Source: an uncultured Methanolobus sp. (GTDB taxonomy: Archaea > Halobacteriota > Methanosarcinia > Methanosarcinales > Methanosarcinaceae). From it: a stretch of 64,000 nucleotides of DNA. Position 1 is the first letter of the stretch; every line of letters starts with the position of its first letter. Below are positions 28,701 through 37,541 of this stretch, piece by piece. The DNA lies in assembly GCF_963665675.1 (NCBI RefSeq), contig NZ_OY762426.1, forward strand, positions 1,860,001-1,924,000, read 5' to 3'. The notes beneath the pieces are model-generated. The model did no database searches. It had not been told where the DNA came from and was given only the letters and a program-made list of their open reading frames with translations. The translations under genes were made by a program, and so were the position numbers.

Positions 28701-31700
28701 AAATATTATACAGATAACCAATCCGAAAGGCTTTTCAGAAAACATTGGATATGATGAAAATGAAATATATCCCGTTTCAATCGAAAACGGCTTGGGGCAA
28801 AAAGAATACTATGAATATAACGATGCTGGCAGGGTAACAAAAATAGAAGACAGCAACGGGGTTTCAACTGAATATGTCTATGATGATATGCACAGGATAA
28901 CAAAAGTTGTGAGACCTTACGATAATGTTAGTTCTCCGTCAATCGAATATATTTATTATCAAGACGGAGTAGCACCTGAAAGTATTCTGACAAAAACAAA
29001 GGAAAGGGAAAGTGAAAACTTTAGTCTAGTTGAGTCATTCGACGGTTTTGGTCAACCAATCTATAAAGAATATGAAGGAGAAAATGGCTTGATTACCCAG
29101 AGAACCACATACAACGAACTGGGTCTTGTGGAAAGTGAAGAGGTTCCACACTACACAAACCATTCCTGCCTTTCCGTAACCTACGAATATGACCCCATCG
29201 GCCGACCAATCGTCTTCACGAACACGGACAACACTACCCTTACCTACAACTACGAGCTTGAGAACACCACTATCACTAACCAGAATGGTGTTGACAAAAC
29301 ACTAACCCGTGATATTTTCGGGAACATCGTAAAGGTCTATGAGTTCAATGAAGGTGAAACATACGTAACTTCCTACAGTTATGATGTGATGGACAATCTA
29401 ATCGAAATAACTCCGGACACCCAGACTGCAGGTCATAGTGGTACAGAGTCCAATTATTCATCAGGTTTCATACTACCGGGTTTCAGCAATAACAAAGCTA
29501 TCACTATTTCCCCTTCAGCAGACGGAACCTTGACAGATTACCAGATGAGTTTCAATATTACCTACGAACCTGAAATGCAGCCGGACTTCGATGATCTTAG
29601 ATTCGCCGATGAAAAGGGAGTCCTGCTTCCGTACTGGATCGAGGACAAGACAAACTCAAGTTCTGCAAAGGTATGGGTGAAGGTACCTGAGATCGATGCA
29701 ACAAGCGGAGTAACTATCAAAATGTACTATGGTAATTCCACTGTTGAATCAGAATCAGATGGAGATGCAGTATTTGAGTTCTTTGATGATTTTTCTTCCT
29801 CTCTTGACACAGATAAGTGGACCATTGTCTACAATACTCCAAATGGAGGTAACTGTGATGTTGTTACGGAAGACGGAAAATTGAAAGTAAGTGCCCAGGG
29901 TCCGGCATATGCTGTGCAGGCCGAGGCATATGTCAAGACAAAATCCTCTTTTAACTATGAAAATACACCTTTAGAGATCGAATATCTGGCAGATCAGGTT
30001 ATATCAAGTGGTGAGGGTGTGTGGTGGAAATCAGGTTTTATTCTTTCAAATGACACAACTATGCCTAACAAAAGAGGTGGTGGCTCTTATACACCTGATA
30101 ATGGTATATCTATACGCCAGCCACAGGACGGATATAGAAATGAAGGCACAGCTATTATTGCACAATCATATGTTGGTAGCTCTCCTATTCCAATATATTA
30201 TACCTCCCATGACCCTGGTTCTCACAAGTTCAACCTTGTAGTAGATAAAGAAAATGCGACATTATGTGTCGATGATGTAATGGTTGCAGAAAATGTAGAG
30301 CATAATCTCACAGAGTATGATTCCTATGTCTATTTCCTGCGTTCATCAGACCAATACATATGGAATACACAGAAATGGGACTATGTCATAGTTAGGCAGC
30401 ATGCTTTCAATGAACCTACATACTCGATTTCAGAAACTATTGATGAGGCTAGTTTCAGCGATGACAAAATCATCACCATCTCGCCGTCTTCTGATGGAAC
30501 TCTGACAGATTACCAGATGAGTTTCACTATTACCTACGAACCAGAGATGCAAACGGATTTCGATGATCTTAGATTCACAGATGAATACAGCATACCGATT
30601 CCATACTGGATAGAGTCAATGACAAACTCAAGTTCTGCAAAGGTATGGGTGAAGGTACCTGAGATAAAGGTAACAAGTGGAGCAACTATCAAAATGTATT
30701 ATGGTAATTCTACTGTTGAATCAGAATCTAATGGTGATGAAGTATTTGAGTTCTTTGATGATTTTTCTTCTTCTCTTGACATAGATAAATGGACCACAGC
30801 CTACAATACTCCAGATGGAGGAAGTTACGATGTTGGTACGGAAGACGGAAAATTAAAGGTAAGTGCCAGAGGTCCATCATATGCTGTGCAGGCAGATGCA
30901 TACGCAAAGACCAAAGATTCTTTTAATTTTGAAAGTACACTGTTAGAGATTGAATACTCTGCAGATCAGGTCATATCAAGTGGAGAGGGTGCATGGTGGT
31001 ACTCAGGCTTTATCTTTTCAAATGATACAACTATGCATCACAAATATTGTGGAGGCCATTATGTACCGGATAATGGTATAGCTATACGCCAGCCATTGGA
31101 TGGATATGGAAGTACAGGTGCAGCTATTAATGTGAATTCATATGTTGATAGCTCATCAACTTCAATATATCACACCACTGATAATCCAGGTTCACACAAA
31201 TTCAATCTTATAATGGATAAAGAAAATGTGACGTTATATGTGGATGATGTAATGGTGGCAGAAAATGTAGAGCATAATCTCGTGGACTATGATTCGTATA
31301 TCTATTTCCTGCGTTCGTCAGACCAATACATATGGAATACACAGAAATGGGACTATGTCATAGTTAGGCAGCATGCTTTCAATGAACCTACATATGTCAT
31401 CTCAGATTCTGAATTAGGTAGTTTCAGCAATGCAGGTTGTGTTTACTTCACCTACGACTCCCTCAGCCGCAAAACATCCATGAGCGACCCCGACATGGGT
31501 AACTGGACCTATGAATATGACCTCAACAGCAACCTGATCAACCAGACCGATGCCAGGGGAGTTACCACAAGCATGAGCTATGATGCCCTGGACAGGATCA
31601 CGGCAATCGACTACCCCAACGACGATGATGTTGGCTTCACCTACGACCTTGAGTACAACGGTACACTCTCGGAGGCTACCAAGGGTCGCGTTTCGTCAGC

Positions 31701-33432
31701 CTACGACTACGACCTGCGCTATCGTGTAGAGAACGAGACTGTGTCATATGGTCTTCTTCACTACATCTACACCACGTCCTACGAGTATGATAGCATGGAC
31801 AGAGCCACAAGGATTACTTATCCTGATGCTTCCAGCGTCAACCTGACCTACAACGCGCAGACCCTGCTGGAGAGTGTTGAAGGTGTCGTGGACAACCTTG
31901 ACTACAACGCAAGAAACCAGCTAACCACAAAGGAACTTTCCAACGGCGTGGTTACGAACTATACTTACGACACTGAAAAGCTATTGCTGGACAGGATCTA
32001 CACCCAGAGTCTCCAGGACCTGGACTACGATTTCGATAACGTAGGTAATATCCTTGAGATCGAAGACAATGTTCTCAACTCCGTGAAGACGTACGGATAC
32101 GATGACCTTGACAGGCTGACCAGTGCAGGCAGGTCTGTCAACAGCACCCTAACATATCAACGTGAGTTCACCTATGACCGCTACGGCTGTATCAGGCAGG
32201 TGGACGAGAACAGCGTCACAATTTCCTCTTACGGATACTCAATGATGCCATTCCATGCGCCTGTGAGCTACAACGGAAACGACCTCGAATATGATGCTAA
32301 TGGAAATCTGATTGAGGATGGAGATTTCACTTACATCTACAACGATGCTAACCAGTTGAGCGAGGTCCGTTACTCAAGTAACGGCTCTTTTGTGGAGAAG
32401 TACTGGTACGACGCGAGCGGGCGGAGGGTCAAGAAACTGAACTCCGCTTATAGTTTCACTCACTACGTCAACAAGTTCTACGAGGATGACGACAATACTG
32501 CCACACGTTACTTCTTCCGTGATGACGAGCGTGTGGCGAAGGAGACAGGCGGAGACATGGAATGGTACCTGTCGGACCATCTTGGCAGTACCACTTTGCT
32601 GATTAACGAGAGTGGGGCAGAGGTCGAGCGCACCGAGTACTATCCGTACGGTCAGGTGCAGTCAAGCGGTTTGGAGAAGTATGGTTTTACCGGTCAGGAG
32701 AATGATGCTGACACCGGGCTTATGAACTACGGTGCACGCTACTATTCGCCGGAGTACCGGGTTTTTGTGCAGCCGGATACGATGTTGCCTGATCCGTATA
32801 ATCCTCAGTACCTGAACAGGTATGCTTATTCTTTGAACAATCCGGTGAAGTATGTTGATCCGAGCGGGCATATTGTTTTTGTTCCTGTACTAATTGGTGC
32901 GGGGATGCTAGTATTAAACGCGTGGTCATATTATGAATTGTATCAGTCAGTAGTAGCTTGGAATAACAATGACCCCAACATGCCTACTGAAAGATTGTTG
33001 GCCGAAGCAGTTCTTACCCTCCCAATCACTGGCGGGGGATTGGCCAAATTAGGCATTAAAATTAGTAAATCCAAAAAATTCGCTTCTGCTATAAAAGCAG
33101 GATTTAAGAAAGAGAAATGGAGAGGAGCTTTTCGTCCAGTTGAAAAAAGTATTGACAAAGATTTATATGAAATTGCCGGCGAAGCGCTTTTATTTTCTAC
33201 TTCGTATGCGGGAAGTGAAATTTTAGGTATAGGCCTAGACGGGATGGTTGAAGAAAACACTGCTGAGGGAACAAGACTGGGTGATGGATTACGATACCCG
33301 CATATAGATTATTCAAGCGCTATGAGGTTGTTAATGCAGTATGGCAGTTGGGAAGCAGTCTATGAAGCATACCTTAACGGAGAGTGGGGGGAATACATCA
33401 ATGTGTTCGGACCCAAGTGGCCAGTCTTGTAG
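25738..33432 (+). CDS. secreted Rhs/YD-repeat Tc-toxin-like protein with inserted DUF2341 modules
   Basis: The protein has 2564 residues and a signal peptide (residues about 1-28). Order: SpvB-like segment (about 115-188), FG-GAP/VCBS blades with DVNGDGL motifs (about 408-704), Tc-toxin middle-like region (about 715-808), YD repeats (about 981-1221), two tandem 324-residue DUF2341-plus-lectin-like modules (about 1251-1896), more YD repeats (about 1901-2287), and the Rhs core signature with YGARYYSPEYRVFVQPD, ending at YVDPSG (about 2379). A variable 185-residue tip follows, with a hydrophobic segment and no recognisable toxin fold. In bacteria the shell encloses a C-terminal toxin. In an archaeon it may act in adhesion or contact-dependent antagonism. 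The core around 31440-32880 is richer in G and C than the rest. Confidence 0.9.
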   Translation: MLQNISFQIKKLLAIFMIVVLLTPNVYCLENADAEQDVDIGDSQLDSASIENDNINSADKGEESEKTPEEIVESKDTDNTETMLPNEVASLSSEPAEDIDPFSNVKNDLNPSLEIDNNYFDTSLFTGSFVYKYPIETVRGRANLEPGVSLTYSSSMGSRGTYGSLGVGWSLNDNCIVRDTRYTSNNTSDDRFILVLDGSSSKLVYVADDDSYHTETERFMRITKKANGNNSFGDYWLLEMPDGTKYRFGYNDDSEQRNSVESRNYISKWWLDQIEDVNGNKIIYIYVENPEEGEIGSTYLDRILYNDGLSAVHFNFTEKTHNFSVYEYSNKINEKKLISNISVLNNGVVLWKYELGYEYQQSKLFLTSIKKTGQHDSTLPPTIFEYDSLTGWGQTSLDMPISFAEGDRGKRIADVNGDGLDDVLIGFRSDSGELELMTWLNTGDGWRAKTSWAPPTYFRNFTEDAGTRLADVNGDGLVDIIQNGEYSDSAWINTGEGWEQNSSWIPPIRIGYKKDEGVRIADINGDGLPDLLQGYKAGDGTYIWGAYINNGTGWEQNDLWKSPVLLSNNGSDAGGRIIDVNGDGLADIIQNDGNATNGWLNNGSGWEQDSSWVPPIQIMSSYYGANLADVNGDGLVDIIRGYYDYHDNGSEIYDAWINTGDGWEQDNTWNPPVYFANYSFNPGTRFADLNGDGLTDLFKESDVWINTNNDTTQGYRTPGLLKEIKHSAGGITNIRYAPSTTFDNTGDDDIPDLLSKMWVTSQAIRDNGISGSKNVVSITNYTYKNGMQYFDLPENIEFRGFGEVTVENNYSVTKHFFHQDAALKGIKNHTEVWDKDGNIYSLSEMNYTGQQIYPGINLILLNSESTTQFDGLSQNPGSSTGWSSFIEYEEYDDYGNPLSIAAYGDTDIIGDERYLNYEYANEEDSWILGKKTHEWLEDSNHVNKSELWHYYDDSSDNSNINKGQLSKSVSWNDMGDNPTVLYDYDNYGNIIQITNPKGFSENIGYDENEIYPVSIENGLGQKEYYEYNDAGRVTKIEDSNGVSTEYVYDDMHRITKVVRPYDNVSSPSIEYIYYQDGVAPESILTKTKERESENFSLVESFDGFGQPIYKEYEGENGLITQRTTYNELGLVESEEVPHYTNHSCLSVTYEYDPIGRPIVFTNTDNTTLTYNYELENTTITNQNGVDKTLTRDIFGNIVKVYEFNEGETYVTSYSYDVMDNLIEITPDTQTAGHSGTESNYSSGFILPGFSNNKAITISPSADGTLTDYQMSFNITYEPEMQPDFDDLRFADEKGVLLPYWIEDKTNSSSAKVWVKVPEIDATSGVTIKMYYGNSTVESESDGDAVFEFFDDFSSSLDTDKWTIVYNTPNGGNCDVVTEDGKLKVSAQGPAYAVQAEAYVKTKSSFNYENTPLEIEYLADQVISSGEGVWWKSGFILSNDTTMPNKRGGGSYTPDNGISIRQPQDGYRNEGTAIIAQSYVGSSPIPIYYTSHDPGSHKFNLVVDKENATLCVDDVMVAENVEHNLTEYDSYVYFLRSSDQYIWNTQKWDYVIVRQHAFNEPTYSISETIDEASFSDDKIITISPSSDGTLTDYQMSFTITYEPEMQTDFDDLRFTDEYSIPIPYWIESMTNSSSAKVWVKVPEIKVTSGATIKMYYGNSTVESESNGDEVFEFFDDFSSSLDIDKWTTAYNTPDGGSYDVGTEDGKLKVSARGPSYAVQADAYAKTKDSFNFESTLLEIEYSADQVISSGEGAWWYSGFIFSNDTTMHHKYCGGHYVPDNGIAIRQPLDGYGSTGAAINVNSYVDSSSTSIYHTTDNPGSHKFNLIMDKENVTLYVDDVMVAENVEHNLVDYDSYIYFLRSSDQYIWNTQKWDYVIVRQHAFNEPTYVISDSELGSFSNAGCVYFTYDSLSRKTSMSDPDMGNWTYEYDLNSNLINQTDARGVTTSMSYDALDRITAIDYPNDDDVGFTYDLEYNGTLSEATKGRVSSAYDYDLRYRVENETVSYGLLHYIYTTSYEYDSMDRATRITYPDASSVNLTYNAQTLLESVEGVVDNLDYNARNQLTTKELSNGVVTNYTYDTEKLLLDRIYTQSLQDLDYDFDNVGNILEIEDNVLNSVKTYGYDDLDRLTSAGRSVNSTLTYQREFTYDRYGCIRQVDENSVTISSYGYSMMPFHAPVSYNGNDLEYDANGNLIEDGDFTYIYNDANQLSEVRYSSNGSFVEKYWYDASGRRVKKLNSAYSFTHYVNKFYEDDDNTATRYFFRDDERVAKETGGDMEWYLSDHLGSTTLLINESGAEVERTEYYPYGQVQSSGLEKYGFTGQENDADTGLMNYGARYYSPEYRVFVQPDTMLPDPYNPQYLNRYAYSLNNPVKYVDPSGHIVFVPVLIGAGMLVLNAWSYYELYQSVVAWNNNDPNMPTERLLAEAVLTLPITGGGLAKLGIKISKSKKFASAIKAGFKKEKWRGAFRPVEKSIDKDLYEIAGEALLFSTSYAGSEILGIGLDGMVEENTAEGTRLGDGLRYPHIDYSSAMRLLMQYGSWEAVYEAYLNGEWGEYINVFGPKWPVL
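29488..31427 (+). repeat. tandem 972-bp duplication encoding DUF2341/lectin-like modules inside the Rhs gene
   Basis: Two units (about 29488-30459 and 30460-31427) are highly similar in DNA; the closing stretch CAATGAACCTACA recurs at 30408 and 31380, exactly 972 bp apart. Each encodes a DUF2341 half (ITISPS-DGTLTDYQMSF, MYYGNSTVESES) and a lectin-like half (FFDDFSSSLD, WDYVIVRQHAFNEPTY). They split a normal YD-repeat pair. Confidence 0.85.
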
Positions 33433-33578
33433 CTGCTGCTGCGGTTGCAGTTAAAGTAGGTTCAGCTGCAATTGACTACGGATGGACTGCGTATGATATC
33501 AAAAACGATTGGGAGATAATAAATGATCCAAATGCAGTATGGCAGTTGGGAAGCAGTCTATGAAGCATACCTTAACGG
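33333..33578 (+). repeat. 48-bp exact direct repeat at the end of and behind the Rhs gene
   Basis: Bases 33333-33380 (inside the Rhs tip) recur exactly at 33531-33578. A shorter piece, TATGAGGTTGTTAATG, from just before the first copy (33321-33336) appears again near 33608. The copies flank the displaced tip fragment and look like scars of tip exchange. Confidence 0.9.
33423..33563 (+). pseudogene. displaced Rhs C-terminal tip fragment
   Basis: Directly behind the Rhs stop, in another frame, the DNA encodes SLVAAAAVAVKVGSAAIDYG, then WTAYDIKNDWEIINDPNA, and ends at a stop (33561-33563) within the 48-bp repeat. This has the make-up of the segment that normally follows the PSG end of an Rhs core and leads into a toxin tip (compare YELYQSVVAWNNNDPN in the live gene). 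It has no start of its own and is best read as a silent or orphan tip start. Confidence 0.7.
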
Positions 33579-33701
33579 GGATTGGTGGTGATAATCATAT
33601 ATAGTTATATGAGGTTGTTAATGGAGTGGTGGGCAACGGGGAAGGCATCAGGTTCCCAGATGCAATAAACAAAAATGGCGTACACACTTTGGAAGGATAT
33701 T

Positions 33702-34280
33702 ATGAATGAAGCAGTTTTAGAACTCACAACCAAAATACAAAAAGAGAAGTTAGTGTACGCCATTTGTGATTTTTACTGGACAATGGGGCACAAAACAATA
33801 AAACTTGGCAGAGAGTCAAATGATGATATTGATTATGAAAATTACGATCCTGTAGAAGGAATTGGAAATACAGGTAATATTTCAGAAATCAGGGTACATA
33901 CATATAAAAAAAAGAAAAATAAGTATGTGTATTTTGACTCGGTTATTGTAACTTTTGTAAATGAAGGGTTTAAAACTAAATTAATATGGGATGTAGATAA
34001 AGGATTTAGAGAATGGGAGCTTATATATCTGATATTATGTTTTTTTGCTACATCACATTTTTCATGGAATGTATGCCCTCCAGATTCTTCATGGCACCGA
34101 TATTGTTTTGTTTTATCTTTTCCCGTTTTCTTTTTTGTATTAGTTTGGCCAATGTACTATTTCATGTTTAAGTACCAAATTAAGAAACTTAATTCACATC
34201 CAAGTACTCTGAAATATAGAAGTGACTTTGAAGATTTCATTCATAGGAAGGAGAAGGAATTACTCTCTGAAAGATATTGA
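33702..34280 (+). CDS. unknown two-helix membrane protein, candidate immunity protein
   Basis: I choose ATG 33702 because GGAAGGAT precedes it; the product has 192 residues. The N-terminal about 110 residues are polar, then come two hydrophobic helices (about 114-130 and 138-160) with short basic ends, and the C-terminus is charged. I recognise no family. Its place directly after the Rhs tip, together with strong AT-richness, is where immunity genes of Rhs toxins are found. It could neutralise the current or a previous tip; this is positional inference only. Confidence 0.55.
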   Translation: MNEAVLELTTKIQKEKLVYAICDFYWTMGHKTIKLGRESNDDIDYENYDPVEGIGNTGNISEIRVHTYKKKKNKYVYFDSVIVTFVNEGFKTKLIWDVDKGFREWELIYLILCFFATSHFSWNVCPPDSSWHRYCFVLSFPVFFFVLVWPMYYFMFKYQIKKLNSHPSTLKYRSDFEDFIHRKEKELLSERY

Positions 34281-34289
34281 ATGGATAAT

Positions 34290-34430
34290 AAGAAGCAGGT
34301 ATGCTTATACTCATGCTTTACTTGCAACGATGTTAAACCAGTTGAGTGAGTTCTGTTTCTCAGGTAACGTTTCTCTGGTCGAAAAGTACTGGTACGATGC
34401 TAATAGGAAGAGAATTAAAAACAGAAATCT
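34290..34430 (+). pseudogene. Rhs core fragment
   Basis: The frame gives RYAYTHALLATMLNQLSEF and VEKYWYDANRKRIKN. Two separate pieces of the Rhs core are joined here: RYAYS from near the PSG end, and NQLSE with VEKYWYDASGRR from 32347-32420, with clear DNA similarity. It is a recombined scrap of another Rhs gene. Confidence 0.65.
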
Positions 34431-34558
34431 CCTGGTGAGAAAGGGAGCTATTCTTCAGTTCTCCAGAAACTCAGCCTGCGTTTGTTTATACACAAAACAT
34501 ATACCGTATCAGAAACTCAGAATAGAGGTAGTGAATTCATTCATTAAAAAGAGAGGTA

Positions 34559-34582
34559 AATTCGGCAGACGGGCGCCGAATT
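34559..34582 (-). terminator. terminator of the nif operon
   Basis: AATTCGG and CCGAATT form a 7-bp stem with a ten-base loop just after nifN. On the minus strand it is followed by a T-rich stretch. Confidence 0.65.
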
Positions 34583-34607
34583 CCTTCAAACGTTCTTGTT
34601 CTCCTCT

Positions 34608-36023
34608 TCACGCTTCTGCGGAGTGAAAGCTACTTTCGCCGAGCGGAACGTAGCTTTCCGGTTCAGACCATTTCGCAGCTAATTCAGTATCCTCAACTTC
34701 GAGGATAGTATTGGTAATTCTGTCAAGCATGCGCATTGCTCCCTTGTATCCGATTGTCAGTAATCTCTGGGCACCGACTCTGTCATGGATTGGGAACCCG
34801 AATCTAATCAATGGGATGTTCATTTCCTTTGCAATGTACTTTCCATTTGAGTTGCCAATCATCATCTGTGGCTTTGCCTTCTGGACAGCGTCGTTGAAGG
34901 TATCAAAGTCAACATCCTCAAGGATTGTTACATCGCAGTCAGGCTTTACCTGCTTTACTCTTTCCATGGCCTGTTCAGCAAATCTCGGGGACTTGCTGGA
35001 AGCAACCACAAGTATTGGGTGCATTCCATTTTCAAGCGCCAGGGAAAGCATTCCAAGCACGTTGTTCGGGTCGCCATAGATCGCAACCTTTGTACCGTAA
35101 ACGTACTTGTGAGAGTCTACCATGGCATCAATAAGCCTTCCTCTCTCCTTCTGGAATTCATCAGGAATTTCCGTTCCTGATATATTGGACAATGCGGCCA
35201 AAACCCTGTCAGTGTACTCAAGCCCTATCGGGAGGGGCAGATTCTGCGAAGGGATATCAAAAGTCTGCTCAAGGTAGTTGACCGCTTTGTTGTCATTAGT
35301 AATTCCCAGTCCGATGGTTGCAGCACTGTTCTTCATGTCTGCAATGTCGGCATGGGTCGTTCCTCCAGGAGGTATCTTATGAAGATCTCCTGTCATAGGA
35401 GCATCAAAGGTTTCAGAGATATCAGGGAGGAGTATGTATGAGTTCTGCCCTACAATACTGTCAAATACGTGCTTAAGCTCCCTCGTATCTTCAGGTGAGA
35501 TGTTCTCGGAAAGCACAACATTAAGCTTATTGTTGAATATCTCTTTCTTTGAATCCTCAAGAGTAAAGTTTTTGACAATAGCTTCAACAGCCTTGATATA
35601 TCCGCTGTTGTGACTCTCTTCATAGCTTGGAGTCGGGACAGGAATGATAATCCTTTCATGGCCAACTCCTTCCTCTTCCCTGAACTCAGCTATGATACGT
35701 GTGATATCATCACCTATTGTCTCTGCAAGGCATGTTGTTGAGACACCGATTACCTTTGGATTGTAACGTGATATGAGATTCTTAAGTCCCTTCTTCAGGT
35801 TCTCACTTCCGCCGTACACGGCTCCCTTTTCGCTTAGTGAGCTTGAACCAATGTCCACAGGTTCCCTGAAATGGTGTGCAAGGTGCAGTCTCATATAGGT
35901 ACTGCAACCCTGGGACCCATGTAAAAGAACCATTGAATCCTCTATTCCCTTAAATGCCATTACACTGCCAATTGGCTGGCACATGATACATGGATTAACT
36001 GTAGTATAGTTACGTTCACTCAT
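34608..36023 (-). CDS. nifN: nitrogenase cofactor scaffold subunit NifN
   Basis: The 471-residue protein is the NifK-like half of the NifEN scaffold on which the FeMo-cofactor precursor matures before transfer to NifDK. Cluster-region cysteines are seen in NPCIMCQPIGSVMAF (residues about 9-20), HGSQGC (about 40) and STTCLAETIGDD (about 105). Its ATG overlaps the nifE stop (ATGA). Length, order and the HFREPVDIGSSS segment distinguish it from NifK, whose gene lies two positions upstream in the transcript. It is the last gene of the operon. nifB and nifX are not in the window. Confidence 0.93.
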   Translation of the reverse strand: MSERNYTTVNPCIMCQPIGSVMAFKGIEDSMVLLHGSQGCSTYMRLHLAHHFREPVDIGSSSLSEKGAVYGGSENLKKGLKNLISRYNPKVIGVSTTCLAETIGDDITRIIAEFREEEGVGHERIIIPVPTPSYEESHNSGYIKAVEAIVKNFTLEDSKKEIFNNKLNVVLSENISPEDTRELKHVFDSIVGQNSYILLPDISETFDAPMTGDLHKIPPGGTTHADIADMKNSAATIGLGITNDNKAVNYLEQTFDIPSQNLPLPIGLEYTDRVLAALSNISGTEIPDEFQKERGRLIDAMVDSHKYVYGTKVAIYGDPNNVLGMLSLALENGMHPILVVASSKSPRFAEQAMERVKQVKPDCDVTILEDVDFDTFNDAVQKAKPQMMIGNSNGKYIAKEMNIPLIRFGFPIHDRVGAQRLLTIGYKGAMRMLDRITNTILEVEDTELAAKWSEPESYVPLGESSFHSAEA

Positions 36024-37510
36024 GCTACAGGCTCCTGTTGTAATGTAATGGGACCGATCTTTTGCATACTTCTCTCCCCTGTTATCTTGTTTGTTATCTT
36101 TGTCTCATCTTCGGCTCCGCAGTCTGCCCCACTGCTTTCCGAATACGCCCCTTCTATCTTACTTCCAACGTAGTTCCAGACAGGACTGTTGACTGAAGTA
36201 TCAAGTTCCCTTGCAAAGTTAAGGAAACCATCGTAACCTTCAAATTCAATTGTTCTGTCATGGTTAAAGTCACAGAAAGAAACGCCAAGCTTGTAAGCCA
36301 GGAACCTTTCCTTGACACCCGCCACCATAAGGTCTGCCTTCTGGTTGACAATAAGGTCGGCAAGTTCCAGAGGGTTTGCGTCATCCACAATGACGGTTCC
36401 GTCCTTTACCTGATAACTTATCTGTTTGTAATCGTCGCGCTTTCCTGTCTGTGTTCCTATTATAACAACTTCCATTCCAAGTTCCCGGAAGCCCTTTATC
36501 AATGTTAATGCCTTGGCCGCCCCGCCCATGTAAATTGCTGCAGTCTTCCCTTCAAGCCTGCTTCTGATTTCCTGAATTTCAGGCATTATTCTGTTTGTTT
36601 GCTGCTCGATTATTTCTTCTGCAATGTTCATCATTTCTTCTGAACCGAAGAATTCAGCAGTTGTTCTAAGTGCAATTGCTAGGTCCTCTATTCCAAAATA
36701 GCTGACCTTTCTGAAAGGAATCCCGTATTCCTTCATCATCCACTTCGCGAGATATGTCATGGAACCTGAACATTGCACAAGGTTCAATTGTGCCACATGT
36801 GCCTTTGAGATGCTATCTGCCGTCGCATCTCCTGTCATAGAAGTGATTACCTGTATTCCCATCTTCTCAAAGAGGGGCTTTACTAACCAGACATCTCCAG
36901 CCACATTATAATCACCGAGTATGTTTATTCTGTATTCAGATGTGAACTCAGGTTCCTTTGTTCCTACCATTTCCATAAGCGCATGACATGCTGCCTTATA
37001 TCCGTCGGACTTTGTCCCCTTGAATCCCTCTGACTTAACAGGGATAACAGGTATTCCTACCCTTTCGGTTGCTTCCTTACAAATGGCTTCGAGATCATCG
37101 CCGATTATTCCGACAATACAGGTTGAATAGACAAAGATGACAGGTGGGTTGTATAACTCGACCAGTTCGTCAATGCTCTTTGAGAGTTTTTTCTCGCCAC
37201 CGAATATAACATCGAGTTCCTTCATATCAGTTGAGAAACTGGTACGGAAGGTCTCCTTGTCACTTGACAGGCTTCCTCTGATATCCCAGGTGTAGCTTGC
37301 ACAACCTATAGGACCGTGTACGAGGTGGATTGCATCGGTTACGGGATTAAGTGCCACACGTGCTCCTGAATATACACAGGCCCTCTGGCTCATTGAACCG
37401 GCAATGGATGTGCTATCACATGCAAGTTCTCCAGTCTTGTTTGCCTGCTTCAGTTCTATGTATGGCTTTCTTTCATCCAGCGTGTTTACCACGCTTGTAA
37501 TGTCTGGCAT
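36020..37510 (-). CDS. nifE: nitrogenase cofactor scaffold subunit NifE
   Basis: The 496-residue NifD-like half of the NifEN scaffold. Conserved Cys lie in SQRACVYSGAR (residues about 42-52), HGPIGCASYTW (about 70) and YSTCIVGIIGDD (about 134-145). The His that NifD uses to hold the cofactor region is not preserved in a QIHSYDYSG-type motif; instead the protein has VSFCDFNHDR, as NifE does. ATG 37510 follows GGAGTGAG. It ends in a 60-residue polar tail with a Cys that is longer than in many relatives. It is translationally coupled to nifN. Confidence 0.93.
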   Translation of the reverse strand: MPDITSVVNTLDERKPYIELKQANKTGELACDSTSIAGSMSQRACVYSGARVALNPVTDAIHLVHGPIGCASYTWDIRGSLSSDKETFRTSFSTDMKELDVIFGGEKKLSKSIDELVELYNPPVIFVYSTCIVGIIGDDLEAICKEATERVGIPVIPVKSEGFKGTKSDGYKAACHALMEMVGTKEPEFTSEYRINILGDYNVAGDVWLVKPLFEKMGIQVITSMTGDATADSISKAHVAQLNLVQCSGSMTYLAKWMMKEYGIPFRKVSYFGIEDLAIALRTTAEFFGSEEMMNIAEEIIEQQTNRIMPEIQEIRSRLEGKTAAIYMGGAAKALTLIKGFRELGMEVVIIGTQTGKRDDYKQISYQVKDGTVIVDDANPLELADLIVNQKADLMVAGVKERFLAYKLGVSFCDFNHDRTIEFEGYDGFLNFARELDTSVNSPVWNYVGSKIEGAYSESSGADCGAEDETKITNKITGERSMQKIGPITLQQEPVA

Positions 37511-37541
37511 GTTCTCACTCCAAAAATAATTAATGAGGTCG

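Noticed and set aside
29488-31427. 972-bp tandem repeat as an assembly error
   Set aside because: The two units differ at many scattered positions, mostly preserving the frame, so they are true diverged copies.
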